Shown here: piece by piece, positions 16,171 through 24,328 of the stretch | How positions within the stretch are numbered: position 1 is the stretch's first letter | How the letters are laid out: each line of letters opens with the position of its first letter | DNA from: UBA4085 sp964556755 | GTDB taxonomy: Bacteria > Acidobacteriota > Aminicenantia > Aminicenantales > UBA4085 | DNA length: 64,000 nucleotides | Direction of reading: 5' to 3' | Assembly: GCA_964556755.1 (NCBI GenBank) | Contig: CAZKXI010000009.1 | Coordinates: 1 to 64,000 of the forward strand | Made by a program: the position numbers and the translations under genes | Notes under the pieces: generated by a model | What the model was told of the DNA's origin: nothing | The model's database searches: none | Seen by the model: only the letters and a program-made list of their open reading frames with translations

Positions 16171-16187
16171 GCGGGGCGAAACCCCGC
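16171..16187. other. GC hairpin between the activator gene and the sigma-54 promoter
   Basis: GCGGGG-CGAAA-CCCCGC stands out in an otherwise AT-rich gap. It lies about 55 bases after the activator stop and about 70 bases before the -24 box. It may be a weak terminator (no T run follows at once) or an upstream activator site. Confidence 0.4.
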
Positions 16188-16240
16188 ATAATGGCGTTGA
16201 AGCAATTCAATGAAAAATTAGAGTTGCGTTATCGCTACTA

Positions 16241-17629
16241 TTATTTTCCCCGGGCGGAACGACCGTCCCGCTCGGGCGGGCGAATCCCCAACCTCTTCAT
16301 CCGCCGGAACAGCGTCGTCTTGTGAATCCCCAGATCCCTCGCCGCGGCCGTCCGGCTGAAGCCGTGCCGCTCCAGTGCGGAACGGATGGCCCGGACGTCG
16401 AGATCGTCGTGGGCGGAGCGGATGCCCGGACCTGTCCAGGTTCGTCCGGCCGCCGTCAGCTCTTCGGGCAGATGCGCGAGGCCGATGATCCCCTCGCGGC
16501 AAAGGATGAAGGAACGCTCGATGACGTTTTCCAGCTCGCGGATGTTGCCGGGCCAATCGTGGCCCAGCAGGAGCGAAAGAGCTTCCGGCGCGATCCCCGA
16601 CACGTGTTTGGCCTGGAGCCGGTTGAACTGTTCTATGAACTCCCGGACAAGGAGCGGGATGTCCTCCTTGCGGCGACGGAGCGGCGGCAGCTCCAGGCGG
16701 ACCACATTCAGGCGGTAGTAGAGGTCCTCCCGAAACTCCCCGCGCCGCATCAGCTCGGCCAGATCCCTGTGCGTGGCGGCGATAATCCGGACATCGGCCT
16801 TTTCCGAATGGGTCGATCCCAGGGGCTCGTAGACACGGTCTTGGAGGAAGCGCAAGAGCCGGACTTGCAAGGCCGGGCTGACATCCCCGATCTCGTCGAG
16901 GAAGAGCGTTCCGCCCTTGGCCTGGGCGAAGCGGCCCGGCTTATCCCGATCGGCCCCGGTGAAGGCCCCGGCCTTGTAGCCGAACAATTCGGATTCGAGA
17001 AGCGTGTCGGGGAAAGCCCCGCAATTCACGGCCGCGAACGGCCCCCGGTTGCGCGGGCTGAGTCCGTGGATCGTCCGCGCGGCCAGCTCCTTGCCGGTCC
17101 CGGTCTCGCCCAGCAGCAAGACGGTGCTCGGACTGGAGGCCACGGCCGGCAGAACGTCGAAGACCCTTTGCATCAGCGGGCTTCGGCTGCGCAGATCGCC
17201 GGCCCGATATTTGTCCTCCAGCTCCGAGCGCAAGGCCTCTACCTCGGACAGGTCGCGGAAGGTCTCGGCCCCGCCCTCCACCCGGCCGTCCGCGCCGCGC
17301 AGCACGGCGGTGGACAGGCTGATGGGAATGCGGGCTCCGCGGACATCGATGATATAGCCCGATCGGCCGATGATGTCGCGGCCGGTCTTCAGCGTCCGCC
17401 GCAGGGCGCAATCCTCCGCGCACATGCTGGACCGGAAGACTTCCGAGCAGAGATGCCCGAGAGCCTGCCGGCGGGGAATTCCCGTGATCTTCTCCGCCGC
17501 CCGGTTGAAGGACGTGATGCGCCAGTTCGAATCGACCGTGAAGACTCCGTCCGAGATACTCTCGAGGATCGCCTCGGTCGGATGCCGGACGGGGACCCGA
17601 GAAGCGGAGGATTTCGGCTTCCGGCTCAT
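16241..17629 (-). CDS. Sigma-54-dependent activator: PAS, AAA+ and Fis-type HTH
   Basis: 462 residues, GGAAAGGACGA before the ATG. Residues 18-130 are a PAS sensor carrying three cysteines, C61, C70 and C74, which could ligate a metal or cluster. The AAA+ domain has Walker A GETGTGKE at 174-181, intact GAFTGA at 221-226 for sigma-54 contact, and Walker B GGTLFLDEI at 239-247. A Fis-type helix-turn-helix ends the protein (FSRTAAARDLGIHKTTLFRR). There is no receiver domain, so the signal is sensed directly. It lies directly upstream of the sigma-54 promoter of the ORP operon and is the obvious activator, like the cognate regulator in Desulfovibrio. Confidence 0.93.
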   Translation of the reverse strand: MSRKPKSSASRVPVRHPTEAILESISDGVFTVDSNWRITSFNRAAEKITGIPRRQALGHLCSEVFRSSMCAEDCALRRTLKTGRDIIGRSGYIIDVRGARIPISLSTAVLRGADGRVEGGAETFRDLSEVEALRSELEDKYRAGDLRSRSPLMQRVFDVLPAVASSPSTVLLLGETGTGKELAARTIHGLSPRNRGPFAAVNCGAFPDTLLESELFGYKAGAFTGADRDKPGRFAQAKGGTLFLDEIGDVSPALQVRLLRFLQDRVYEPLGSTHSEKADVRIIAATHRDLAELMRRGEFREDLYYRLNVVRLELPPLRRRKEDIPLLVREFIEQFNRLQAKHVSGIAPEALSLLLGHDWPGNIRELENVIERSFILCREGIIGLAHLPEELTAAGRTWTGPGIRSAHDDLDVRAIRSALERHGFSRTAAARDLGIHKTTLFRRMKRLGIRPPERDGRSARGK

Positions 17630-17707
17630 TCGTCCTTTCCCGTCCAGAGAGAGATCCCGTCCCTCGCGTTTCCGGCGGCAGGCCGCTTCAGCGCTCCGTC
17701 GCAGGCG

Positions 17708-18904
17708 TCAGGCCTTGTCCAGGGCCTGCTCGAAGTCGGCCCGCAGATCCCGGATGTCCTCGATCCCGGCCGAGAAGCGGATCAGGTCGTCCGTGACGCC
17801 GGCCTTCAGCCGGTCCTCGCGGGGCACGCCGGCGTGGGTCATGCTGGCCGGGTGCTGGATCAGCGACTCGATCCCGCCCAGCGAGACGGCCAGGACGGAC
17901 AGCCGGACGGAATCGATCAGGCGCCGGCCGGCCTCGAAGCCTCCCTTCAAGCCGAAGGAGATCAGCGAGCCGAAGCCCTTCATCTGGCGGGCGGCCAAGG
18001 CGTGCTGGGGGTGGCTCGAAAGACCCGGGTAGCGAACCCAGGCCACTTTGGGGTGGGCTTCCAGAAAACGGGCCAGCGCGGCGGCGTTCTCCTGGCTGCG
18101 CTCGACCCGCAGGACCAGGGTCTTGACGCCCCGCAGGACCAGCCAGGCCTGGTGGGGATCCATCGTCCCGCCATGCAGGCGGAGCACTTTTTGCAGCCTC
18201 TTGAAGCGCTCCTCCGTCTTGGCCACCAGGATGCCGCCGACCACGTCGCTGTGGCCGTTGAGGAATTTGGTCAGGCTGTGGAGGACGACGTCGGCGCCCA
18301 GATCCAGGGGGTTCTGAAGGACCGGGCTGGCGAAGGTGTTGTCCACGACCATGACGAGGCCCTTCTCCCGGGCCAAGGCCGCGCAGGCGGCCAAGTCGCT
18401 GACGGCCATGGTCGGATTGGCCGGCGTCTCGACGAACAGGAGCTTGGTCTCGGGGCGGAGCCGGCTCCGCACGGCCTCGAGGTCGGACGTGTCGACGAAG
18501 TCGCAGGCGATGCCGAAGCGGGAGAACTCCGTCTCCATGAGGGTGCGCGACGGACCGTAGACCGCGTCGGTGCCGATCATGTGGTCGCCGCGGCCGAGGA
18601 AAGCCATATAGGCCACGGTCACGGCGGCCATCCCGGAGGCGGTCCCCAGGCCGCGGAAGCCATGCTCCAGGCCGGCCACGGCGTCCTCCAGGGCCCTGAT
18701 CGTCGGATTGCCGAGCCGGGTGTAGATGTAGCCCTCCTCGGTCCCGGCGAAGCGGGCCGCGCCCTGTTCGGCGTCTTGGAAGGCGAAGGTCGAGGACTGG
18801 TAGATGGGCATGGACACGCCGCCGTAGAGCGGATCGGGGCCGTGCCCGCCGTGAACGGCCAAGGTGGCGGTCTTTGCGTCGCCGGGGCGAGAGGGGGCGC
18901 TCAT
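17708..18904 (-). CDS. Cystathionine gamma-synthase/lyase family PLP enzyme
   Basis: 398 residues, the usual size of the transsulfuration (Cys/Met metabolism) PLP family. Y61 in YTRLGNPT contacts the cofactor phosphate of the neighbouring subunit, D188 in VVDNTFA pairs with the pyridine nitrogen, and K213 in SLTKFLNGHSD is the Schiff-base lysine. It could be a cystathionine gamma-synthase, gamma-lyase, O-acetylhomoserine sulfhydrylase or methionine gamma-lyase. Sequence alone does not decide. It follows the CGGC gene by 15 bases and precedes the activator gene by 78. Confidence 0.88.
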   Translation of the reverse strand: MSAPSRPGDAKTATLAVHGGHGPDPLYGGVSMPIYQSSTFAFQDAEQGAARFAGTEEGYIYTRLGNPTIRALEDAVAGLEHGFRGLGTASGMAAVTVAYMAFLGRGDHMIGTDAVYGPSRTLMETEFSRFGIACDFVDTSDLEAVRSRLRPETKLLFVETPANPTMAVSDLAACAALAREKGLVMVVDNTFASPVLQNPLDLGADVVLHSLTKFLNGHSDVVGGILVAKTEERFKRLQKVLRLHGGTMDPHQAWLVLRGVKTLVLRVERSQENAAALARFLEAHPKVAWVRYPGLSSHPQHALAARQMKGFGSLISFGLKGGFEAGRRLIDSVRLSVLAVSLGGIESLIQHPASMTHAGVPREDRLKAGVTDDLIRFSAGIEDIRDLRADFEQALDKA

Positions 18905-18919
18905 GGGCTCTCGCGCGGC

Positions 18920-19363
18920 CTAGTTATAGGCTTCCATGATCTCGCGGCTCTCGGCCATGAGATCTCCGGCCACGGCCTGCATCTCGGCCGTCTTCCAGAA
19001 GGACAGCTTCTCGTGGGCCGTCATGTACTTGAGCGGAATGGGGTGGGTACCGACGACCACGGGCAGGCCGTACTTGGTCTCGATGAATTCCTTGAATCGT
19101 CGCAGGTTCGGACAGGGCGGATAGCCGACCACCAGGCCCGTGGCCAGGTGGATGACCTGGGCGCCGTTCTTCTTCATCTCCTCAGGCACGTACTCGACGT
19201 TTCCGCCCGGGCAGCCGCCGCAGTGGGAATAGCCGACGATCTCGACGGACTCCTCCTTGGGGTAGCGGGCGAAGGCGCCGACCCGCTCCCGCAGGGCCCG
19301 GAAGCATTTGCCGCCGCCGCAGCTCTGATAGCGGCCGCAGATGACGATGCCGATCTTGGTCAT
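18920..19363 (-). CDS. CGGC domain protein
   Basis: 147 residues from the ATG at 19363 with AAGGAGT. The cysteine-rich segments are CGRYQSCGGGKCFRAL near the N terminus, GYSHCGGCPGGN in the middle (the CGGC motif) and YPPCPNLRRFKEF. The CGGC domain is a small putative metal-binding domain of unknown function, common in anaerobes. Here it leads a two-gene unit with the transsulfuration enzyme, which suggests a link with sulfur chemistry. This is context only. Confidence 0.85.
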   Translation of the reverse strand: MTKIGIVICGRYQSCGGGKCFRALRERVGAFARYPKEESVEIVGYSHCGGCPGGNVEYVPEEMKKNGAQVIHLATGLVVGYPPCPNLRRFKEFIETKYGLPVVVGTHPIPLKYMTAHEKLSFWKTAEMQAVAGDLMAESREIMEAYN

Positions 19364-19435
19364 GGAATGGACTCCTTGTGATCTCGAAGCATCTCCCATA
19401 TCGGAAAAACCGGGCCCCGTCAATCCCCCGCGCCC

Positions 19436-21967
19436 TCAGCGGATGCGGAGCGGCGTCGGGTCCGGCGTCGGCACCGGCTGAAAGCGGGGCCGATCCTTGT
19501 CCTGTCCGGCTCCGCCGGGAAGGGCCGGCACGGCCGGCCCGTCGGTCTTGCGCCAGGTCCAGACGGCTCCGCCAAGCGACAGCATCTTGGTCTGCAGCCG
19601 GGCTTGCCCGTCGACCACGTCCAGAACGGCCGGGCAGATGATGGCCCCCGCGGCCCAGCCGCCCTCCCGGCGGATGAAGCGGATATTCGGCAAGCCGCTC
19701 AGATCGAGCTTCCAGAACTGGTCCTCGCGATCCTCGGGCTTGGCCTTATCGAAGACTTGGACTTCGTAGAGTCCGTCCTGTCCGGTCGCCGCGACTTGGG
19801 CCGCCCTTCCGGACGGCGCGTCCTTGCCGTCCGGGCCGGGCAGGAGGAGATCCCAGCTCCCGACCAGATGCTCGGGCTTGAAGCCGGCCCAGCTCCCCAT
19901 CAGGGCCGCGAGATCCTTATTCTCGGCCACGTTGTAGCGGAATCCGATCCGGCTTCGCCGCCCGTTGAGGGTCTCGATCGAAAGCAGGGCCCGGTACGTC
20001 CCGGCGGCCATCGGCTCCAGGCTGATGCCGAGCCCTTCCCGCCAAGCCAGGGGCCGGGAGGGGACGTACCGCATCTTCCCGTCCTTATCGACGACTTCGT
20101 GGAGGGGCGTGATCAGGGTCTCGGCCGGCAGCTTGTCCAAGTCGATCTCGCGGTAGACGTAGGCGCCGGAGTCCGTCTTGGCCCGGGTCTCGATCCTGAC
20201 CACCTCGAACCATGCCCGGTCCAGGAACAGCAGGGCCTCGACGGGCTCGGAGCCGAAGCTCGAGTGGGAGATCCGGGCCCGGAAGACGAAGTGGTCGTCC
20301 CGCTGGATGCTGCTGACATCGACCGTGCCGCCGCTCCTTTCCCGTCCGTTGGTCAGCAGGATCCGCAGGCCTTCGAACTCGGAGGACACGTCCGTGGCCC
20401 CGTCCTTGTAGACGAGCATGTCCAAGTCGGTCTCCCGGACCGCGTCGGCCCGGGCTTTCTCGTACTTGGCCAGCCATTCGGGATCGGTCAGGATGGTCTT
20501 GGACAGGATGGTCGTCTCGCCGCCGGCCTCATCCAGGGAGCCGTCGAAGATCCACGTCCAGGCGATGTTGCGGCCTTCGATGCGGGCTTTGAAGAAGTGC
20601 CCGGCCAGGGGCACGGCGGCCTCGACATCGCGCCCTTGCCCGTCGACCAGGCGAAGGCCCGACAGGGCGGCTTCGGACTTGTCGGCGTCCTGGCGCGCGT
20701 AGACGGCGGACAAGAAGGCCGGCCAGCGGCTGACCCGGCCCAGCCGAAGCTCGTCGTAGCCGGGAGCGACCGACGTGGACCGGACCGGAGCGTAGACGGC
20801 CAGGCCCTGCGACAGGCGGCGATCCGCATTGCTCCGCGACAGAGGGACAAGGCGGCTAAAGGCGGCCTGGAAGGCTTGGAAGGCTTCTTCGGCCGGGAAC
20901 GGCTGCACGGCCCGCCGGATCCGCCGCATCATGTCCATCAGGTCCAGGCTGTTGAGCCCCGTCGGCCCGCGCAGGTAATCGAGTCGCGAGGCATAGGACT
21001 CCGAGAAGAAGAAGGCCCGGGTGATGGGGCTCCAGGAAGCCTCCAGGCCCTTTTCCAGGCCGGCCAGCAGCCCGTCCAACGCTCGGAGGAAGGGATCCAG
21101 GGCGGAGAGGTCCATCGCAGCGAGCGTGGTCCCGCGGTCTTCGCGCGCGTCATAGAATTGATCGAAGGCTTCGACGATGCCACGGCCGGCCTCCAGTGGA
21201 CCCTTCGCGGGGTCGGCCAACAAAGGCAGGATGGCATCGTAGGGCCAGCCCGCTCCCGGCTCCATGTTCTCCGAGGCGACCATGACCTCGGCCATGCCGC
21301 CGATCTCGACCGCCGTCTCCAGCTGACCCATGAGACACATGTCGAAGCCGATCAGGCCGAGCTTGGCCAAGCCCGCGCCTTCCAGCCCCCGGCGCACGGC
21401 CCGGCCCAGTCCGGGCAGGGTCATGTGGCTGCCCTTGCCGCGTCCGTCGTCGTGGTCGTTGGACAGCGAAGCCCAGCCGCTGCCGTGATCCCACATCACC
21501 AGCATTCGCCGGCGGGCGGGAAAGGCCTTGAAGGCCCCCTCGAGGAAGGCCGCGAGAATCTCGGGATCCGCCATGTCGATCTCGCCCAGGCGGGCTAGGA
21601 CGGTCGAGGCGAGGGCGGACTTGTCTCCGTCGCGCCGGAGCCGGAGAAGGCGGGCTTCCGTCCAGTCGCCTTCGGTCTTGTCGAAGCCGGCGCAGCGATC
21701 GACCAGGACGATGACTTCGACCCCCGAGGCCGGCAGCCCGGCTTCGATCTCGTTGAGATCGGCCATGGCCTCCTTCTCCAGGTCGTTGTCGCCGTTCATG
21801 TGGACGAGGACCGTCCAAAGGCGGGCCGGATCCTCGGACGGAGGGCCTATCGCCCGCAGCTTCGCGGCGGCGGGCGGGGCAGCGGGCGTCTGGGCCGACG
21901 CCGGGAGGGCGCCGAGCCCGGCGCCGAAGGCGACGGCCGCGGCCAGGACGGGCGCCAGCCGCCTCAT
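19436..21967 (-). CDS. Exported clostripain-family (C11) cysteine protease
   Basis: 843 residues starting at 21967, where ATGA overlaps the upstream stop. A longer frame to 22537 is only a shadow of that upstream gene. A signal peptide ends near residue 25. The N-terminal C11 domain has HMNGDNDLEKEAM at 56-68, H161 in MWDHGSGW and C211 in GFDMCLMG, the catalytic pair. Clostripains cut after Arg. About 450 C-terminal residues after the protease domain are predicted beta-rich and not recognisable, ending in a Pro-rich tail. Paired with a secreted protein gene upstream, possibly its partner, inhibitor or substrate. Confidence 0.85.
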   Translation of the reverse strand: MRRLAPVLAAAVAFGAGLGALPASAQTPAAPPAAAKLRAIGPPSEDPARLWTVLVHMNGDNDLEKEAMADLNEIEAGLPASGVEVIVLVDRCAGFDKTEGDWTEARLLRLRRDGDKSALASTVLARLGEIDMADPEILAAFLEGAFKAFPARRRMLVMWDHGSGWASLSNDHDDGRGKGSHMTLPGLGRAVRRGLEGAGLAKLGLIGFDMCLMGQLETAVEIGGMAEVMVASENMEPGAGWPYDAILPLLADPAKGPLEAGRGIVEAFDQFYDAREDRGTTLAAMDLSALDPFLRALDGLLAGLEKGLEASWSPITRAFFFSESYASRLDYLRGPTGLNSLDLMDMMRRIRRAVQPFPAEEAFQAFQAAFSRLVPLSRSNADRRLSQGLAVYAPVRSTSVAPGYDELRLGRVSRWPAFLSAVYARQDADKSEAALSGLRLVDGQGRDVEAAVPLAGHFFKARIEGRNIAWTWIFDGSLDEAGGETTILSKTILTDPEWLAKYEKARADAVRETDLDMLVYKDGATDVSSEFEGLRILLTNGRERSGGTVDVSSIQRDDHFVFRARISHSSFGSEPVEALLFLDRAWFEVVRIETRAKTDSGAYVYREIDLDKLPAETLITPLHEVVDKDGKMRYVPSRPLAWREGLGISLEPMAAGTYRALLSIETLNGRRSRIGFRYNVAENKDLAALMGSWAGFKPEHLVGSWDLLLPGPDGKDAPSGRAAQVAATGQDGLYEVQVFDKAKPEDREDQFWKLDLSGLPNIRFIRREGGWAAGAIICPAVLDVVDGQARLQTKMLSLGGAVWTWRKTDGPAVPALPGGAGQDKDRPRFQPVPTPDPTPLRIR

Positions 21968-23127
21968 GGCCGTCCCTCCCAGCCCGTGAACCAGAATTGG
22001 ATCGTCGAGTAGAGGGCATAGACCTGGGTGGTCATGTGGACCAGAATGCCGGTCTCGATCTCGTAATCGGACCAGCTCCGATAGGCGGGCGTCTGATCGA
22101 GGACCGTGATCACGTTTCGGCCGTGCGGCGCCTGGCCCTTGAAGACGATCGCGGTCCTGGCCCCCGTCCAGGGATCGGCGTCGATCTCCATCTCGGTCCC
22201 GCTGAAAGCGCGGTCGATCTCCCGCAAGGCCAGGGGCGGGAGCCAAAACCCACCGGTTCCGCTGCCCCCCGAGACCATGAACACGGGCTGGCCCGGTCCG
22301 CTCCCCTGCTGCTCCACGCTCTGCCGCCCGAACAGGCAGTTGAGGCCGTGACCGCTGATCTCGAAGACCGAGCGGGCCGGGTTGGCGTATTCGGGCGAGC
22401 CCGGAACGGCGGTCACCCGCCGGCCCTCGAAGACGAGGCGGCGGCACTTGCCCAGCCAAGACGGCGGCCGCCCCTCGATCCAAGGCAGCTTGCGCTCGCG
22501 GCGGCCGAGATACTCGAAGACGGCCAGCGTCTGCCAATCGCCCCGGATTTGGGTCCGGCTGGACTTGTCGATGAGAAGCGCCAGGCCCGTCTCGGCTTCG
22601 TAGACGAAGCGGGAGATCGACAGCCCTTCATCCCCCTGGCGGGTGAAGGAGACCGCTTCGACTTTGCGCCCCCCGCCTTCGAAAGGCCCCCTCTGGACCT
22701 CCCAGCCGGGACTCCCGGTCAGGTACTCGGCCGCCCGCCGAAGCACTTCGGGGTGGGCCCAGAACTCACCGCAGCCGGCGGGACCCGTAAAGCCGTTCGT
22801 GGTCGTGGGAACCCATCCTCCAGCGGCTCCGGGGGCCGGTTGAACCGTCGCCCACGAGACGACCACTCCCGAAGCCGCGCCCTCGGCCAAGGAAGTGAAG
22901 TCGACATGGGCCAGCCCGACCGAAGCGCCGCCCCGCCGAGGCCCGGACAAGCTCTGACCGGAGCCCGAGACGCGGTAGGTGAGGCGAACGCCTTCTTTGA
23001 GCCAAGCCGGCGGACCGGCCAGGCGGGCTTCGGATTCCAGCCCTTGAAAGGGCGACTGGCCGCGCGCCCCGCCCGCGAAGAGAGCGAGGAGGCCCGCGAC
23101 AAAGAGCGGCAGTCTGCGTCGAATCAT
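21964..23127 (-). CDS. Secreted protein of unknown function, coupled to the C11 protease
   Basis: 387 residues from the ATG at 23127 (GGGGGAGAA upstream), opening with a clear signal peptide (MIRRRLPLFVAGLLALFAGG). The mature part has beta-rich segments and scattered Trp and Tyr (GVRLTYRVSG, GWEVQRGPFEG, YLGRRERKLPW). No family motif is recognised. It ends in an ATGA overlap with the clostripain-like gene, so the two are translated together. A role as protease partner is an inference from this coupling. Confidence 0.7.
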   Translation of the reverse strand: MIRRRLPLFVAGLLALFAGGARGQSPFQGLESEARLAGPPAWLKEGVRLTYRVSGSGQSLSGPRRGGASVGLAHVDFTSLAEGAASGVVVSWATVQPAPGAAGGWVPTTTNGFTGPAGCGEFWAHPEVLRRAAEYLTGSPGWEVQRGPFEGGGRKVEAVSFTRQGDEGLSISRFVYEAETGLALLIDKSSRTQIRGDWQTLAVFEYLGRRERKLPWIEGRPPSWLGKCRRLVFEGRRVTAVPGSPEYANPARSVFEISGHGLNCLFGRQSVEQQGSGPGQPVFMVSGGSGTGGFWLPPLALREIDRAFSGTEMEIDADPWTGARTAIVFKGQAPHGRNVITVLDQTPAYRSWSDYEIETGILVHMTTQVYALYSTIQFWFTGWEGRP

Positions 23128-23216
23128 GGCTTCTCCCCCGGGGCGACACCGTCGTCCCCGTCCCGCAAAGCCGGACCGCGCCCCTTCCATGGCCGCGGCG
23201 GCCAGGCAGGCTCGAA

Positions 23217-23245
23217 TCTTAAGCGAGCCGGAAAAGGACTGTCAA
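23217..23245 (-). promoter_or_regulatory. Promoter of the secreted protein-C11 protease operon
   Basis: On the minus strand TTGACA (23240-23245), 17-base spacer, TTAAGA (23217-23222). It faces away from the ABC operon promoter at 23284. Confidence 0.55.
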
Positions 23246-23283
23246 GGAATTCCGCGCCGCGACCGGACCCGGCGAAGCCGGAC

Positions 23284-23311
23284 TTGACAAGCGCAGCGAG
23301 CCGCGTATAAT
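23284..23311 (+). promoter_or_regulatory. Consensus sigma-70 promoter of the ABC exporter operon
   Basis: TTGACA (23284-23289), 16-base spacer, TATAAT (23306-23311). Both hexamers match consensus perfectly, so the operon must be repressed to be useful. The operator overlaps its 3' end. Confidence 0.88.
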
Positions 23312-23335
23312 ACAAACCGGTTTGTAATACAAACC
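23311..23335. promoter_or_regulatory. Operator palindrome plus extra half-site
   Basis: TACAAACCGGTTTGTA (23311-23326) is a perfect 16-bp palindrome overlapping the last base of the -10 box and the start site. A third half-site, TACAAACC, follows at 23328-23335. It is placed to block RNA polymerase. The winged-helix regulator encoded at 24000-24302 in the same operon is the likely binder. Confidence 0.8.
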
Positions 23336-23374
23336 TCGCATCGATAAGACCACGGCATCGGAAAGGACGGGCCC

Positions 23375-24010
23375 ATGAACGAAGACCTCAAAGCCATCGA
23401 GCGGCGGACGATCCGCAGCTTCTACGACGACGGCCTCTTCGAGATCGCGCTGGGGGCGATCCTGCTCCTGCTGGGCGGCTACTTCTTCGGCGAGCTGGCC
23501 CTGCCGGAATCGTCCGGCCTCCACGCCTTCCTCGGCTCCGCCTTCGTCCTGGTCATCGTCTTCGCCGGTCTGCTCATTAACAAGATCCTCCGCTTCCTCA
23601 AGGCCCGCATCACCTACCCCCGGGCCGGTTACGTCTCCTTCCGCAAGGAAAGGAGCCCGAAGCGGCGCTGGATGTCGGCCGCCCTCGGCGCCCTCATCGG
23701 CGGCTCGTTCCCCTTCCTCATGAGCTTCGTCCCCTCCTTCAAGGACATGCTGCCGGCCTTCAACGGGCTCCTGTTCGGCATCGCCTTCCTCCTTCTGGCC
23801 CATAAAAGCGGAGTAGCCCGCTATTACATCCTCTCCTTCGCCTCCGTGGTCATCGGCATCGCCCTGGCCGCGGCCGGGATGGGAGACACCCGCGGCATCA
23901 GCCTCTTCTACGCCCTCTTCGGCGCCGCCATGGTCCTCAGCGGCCTGGCCGCGCTGATCGTCTTCCTCCGCCGGAACAAGTTCGCGCCGGAGGCCGTCGA
24001 TGAGCCCTGA
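23375..24010 (+). CDS. Membrane protein of the regulator-ABC operon
   Basis: 211 residues with GGAAAGGA upstream. It has about six hydrophobic helices in pairs (IALGAILLLLGGYFF, AFVLVIVFAGLLINKIL, a central pair near 105-150, AMVLSGLAALIVFL at the end) and a charged N terminus (MNEDLKAIERRTIRSFYDDG). No named family is recognised. It is first in the operon, and its 3' end overlaps the regulator gene by 11 bases. It could be a sensor or accessory subunit for the ABC-2 exporter that follows. Confidence 0.75.
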   Translation: MNEDLKAIERRTIRSFYDDGLFEIALGAILLLLGGYFFGELALPESSGLHAFLGSAFVLVIVFAGLLINKILRFLKARITYPRAGYVSFRKERSPKRRWMSAALGALIGGSFPFLMSFVPSFKDMLPAFNGLLFGIAFLLLAHKSGVARYYILSFASVVIGIALAAAGMGDTRGISLFYALFGAAMVLSGLAALIVFLRRNKFAPEAVDEP

Positions 24011-24302
24011 CCTGCGCGGCCTGGCCGACTTGGACCGGGTCATCCACGAGCCGGCCCGCCTGGTCATCGCCACCATCCTGTCTGTGGCCGAGAGCGCCGA
24101 CTTCCTCTATCTCCAGCGCGAGACGGGACTGACCAAGGGCAACCTGTCCTTCCATCTGACGAAGCTGGAGGAGGCCGGCTACGCGGCCATCGAGAAGACC
24201 TACAAAGGCAAAGTCCCCCTGACCCTGGTCCGCCTGACGCCGGCCGGCCTGAAGGCCTACAAGGACTACCGGGCCCGGGTCAAGACGCTTTTCGAGAAAT
24301 AG
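24000..24302 (+). CDS. Winged-helix transcription regulator (HTH_34/MarR-like)
   Basis: 100 residues. RLVIATILSVAESADFLYLQ, then RETGLTKGNLSFHLTKLEEAGY and a basic wing (EKTYKGKVPLTLVRLTPAG) match the short one-domain HTH_34 winged-helix family. These commonly sit beside ABC-2 type transporter genes and repress them. It has no separate sensor domain. The start overlaps the upstream gene by 11 bases. The palindrome at 23311-23326 is its probable operator, giving negative autoregulation. Confidence 0.85.
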   Translation: MSPDLRGLADLDRVIHEPARLVIATILSVAESADFLYLQRETGLTKGNLSFHLTKLEEAGYAAIEKTYKGKVPLTLVRLTPAGLKAYKDYRARVKTLFEK

Positions 24303-24328
24303 CCCTTCCCCATCGCAAGGAGTCATCC

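Noticed and set aside
16322..19381. Very long open frame on the plus strand (over 1000 codons)
   Set aside because: It lies antisense to the sigma-54 activator, PLP and CGGC genes, is dominated by Gly/Arg/Pro/Gln, and has no family motif. Long antisense frames are expected in GC-rich DNA. The same applies to many other long opposite-strand frames.
19436..22537. Extended 1033-residue version of the C11 protease
   Set aside because: The first 190 codons are antisense-like Arg/Gly-rich sequence overlapping the upstream secreted protein gene. The ATG at 21967 has the signal peptide and ATGA coupling.
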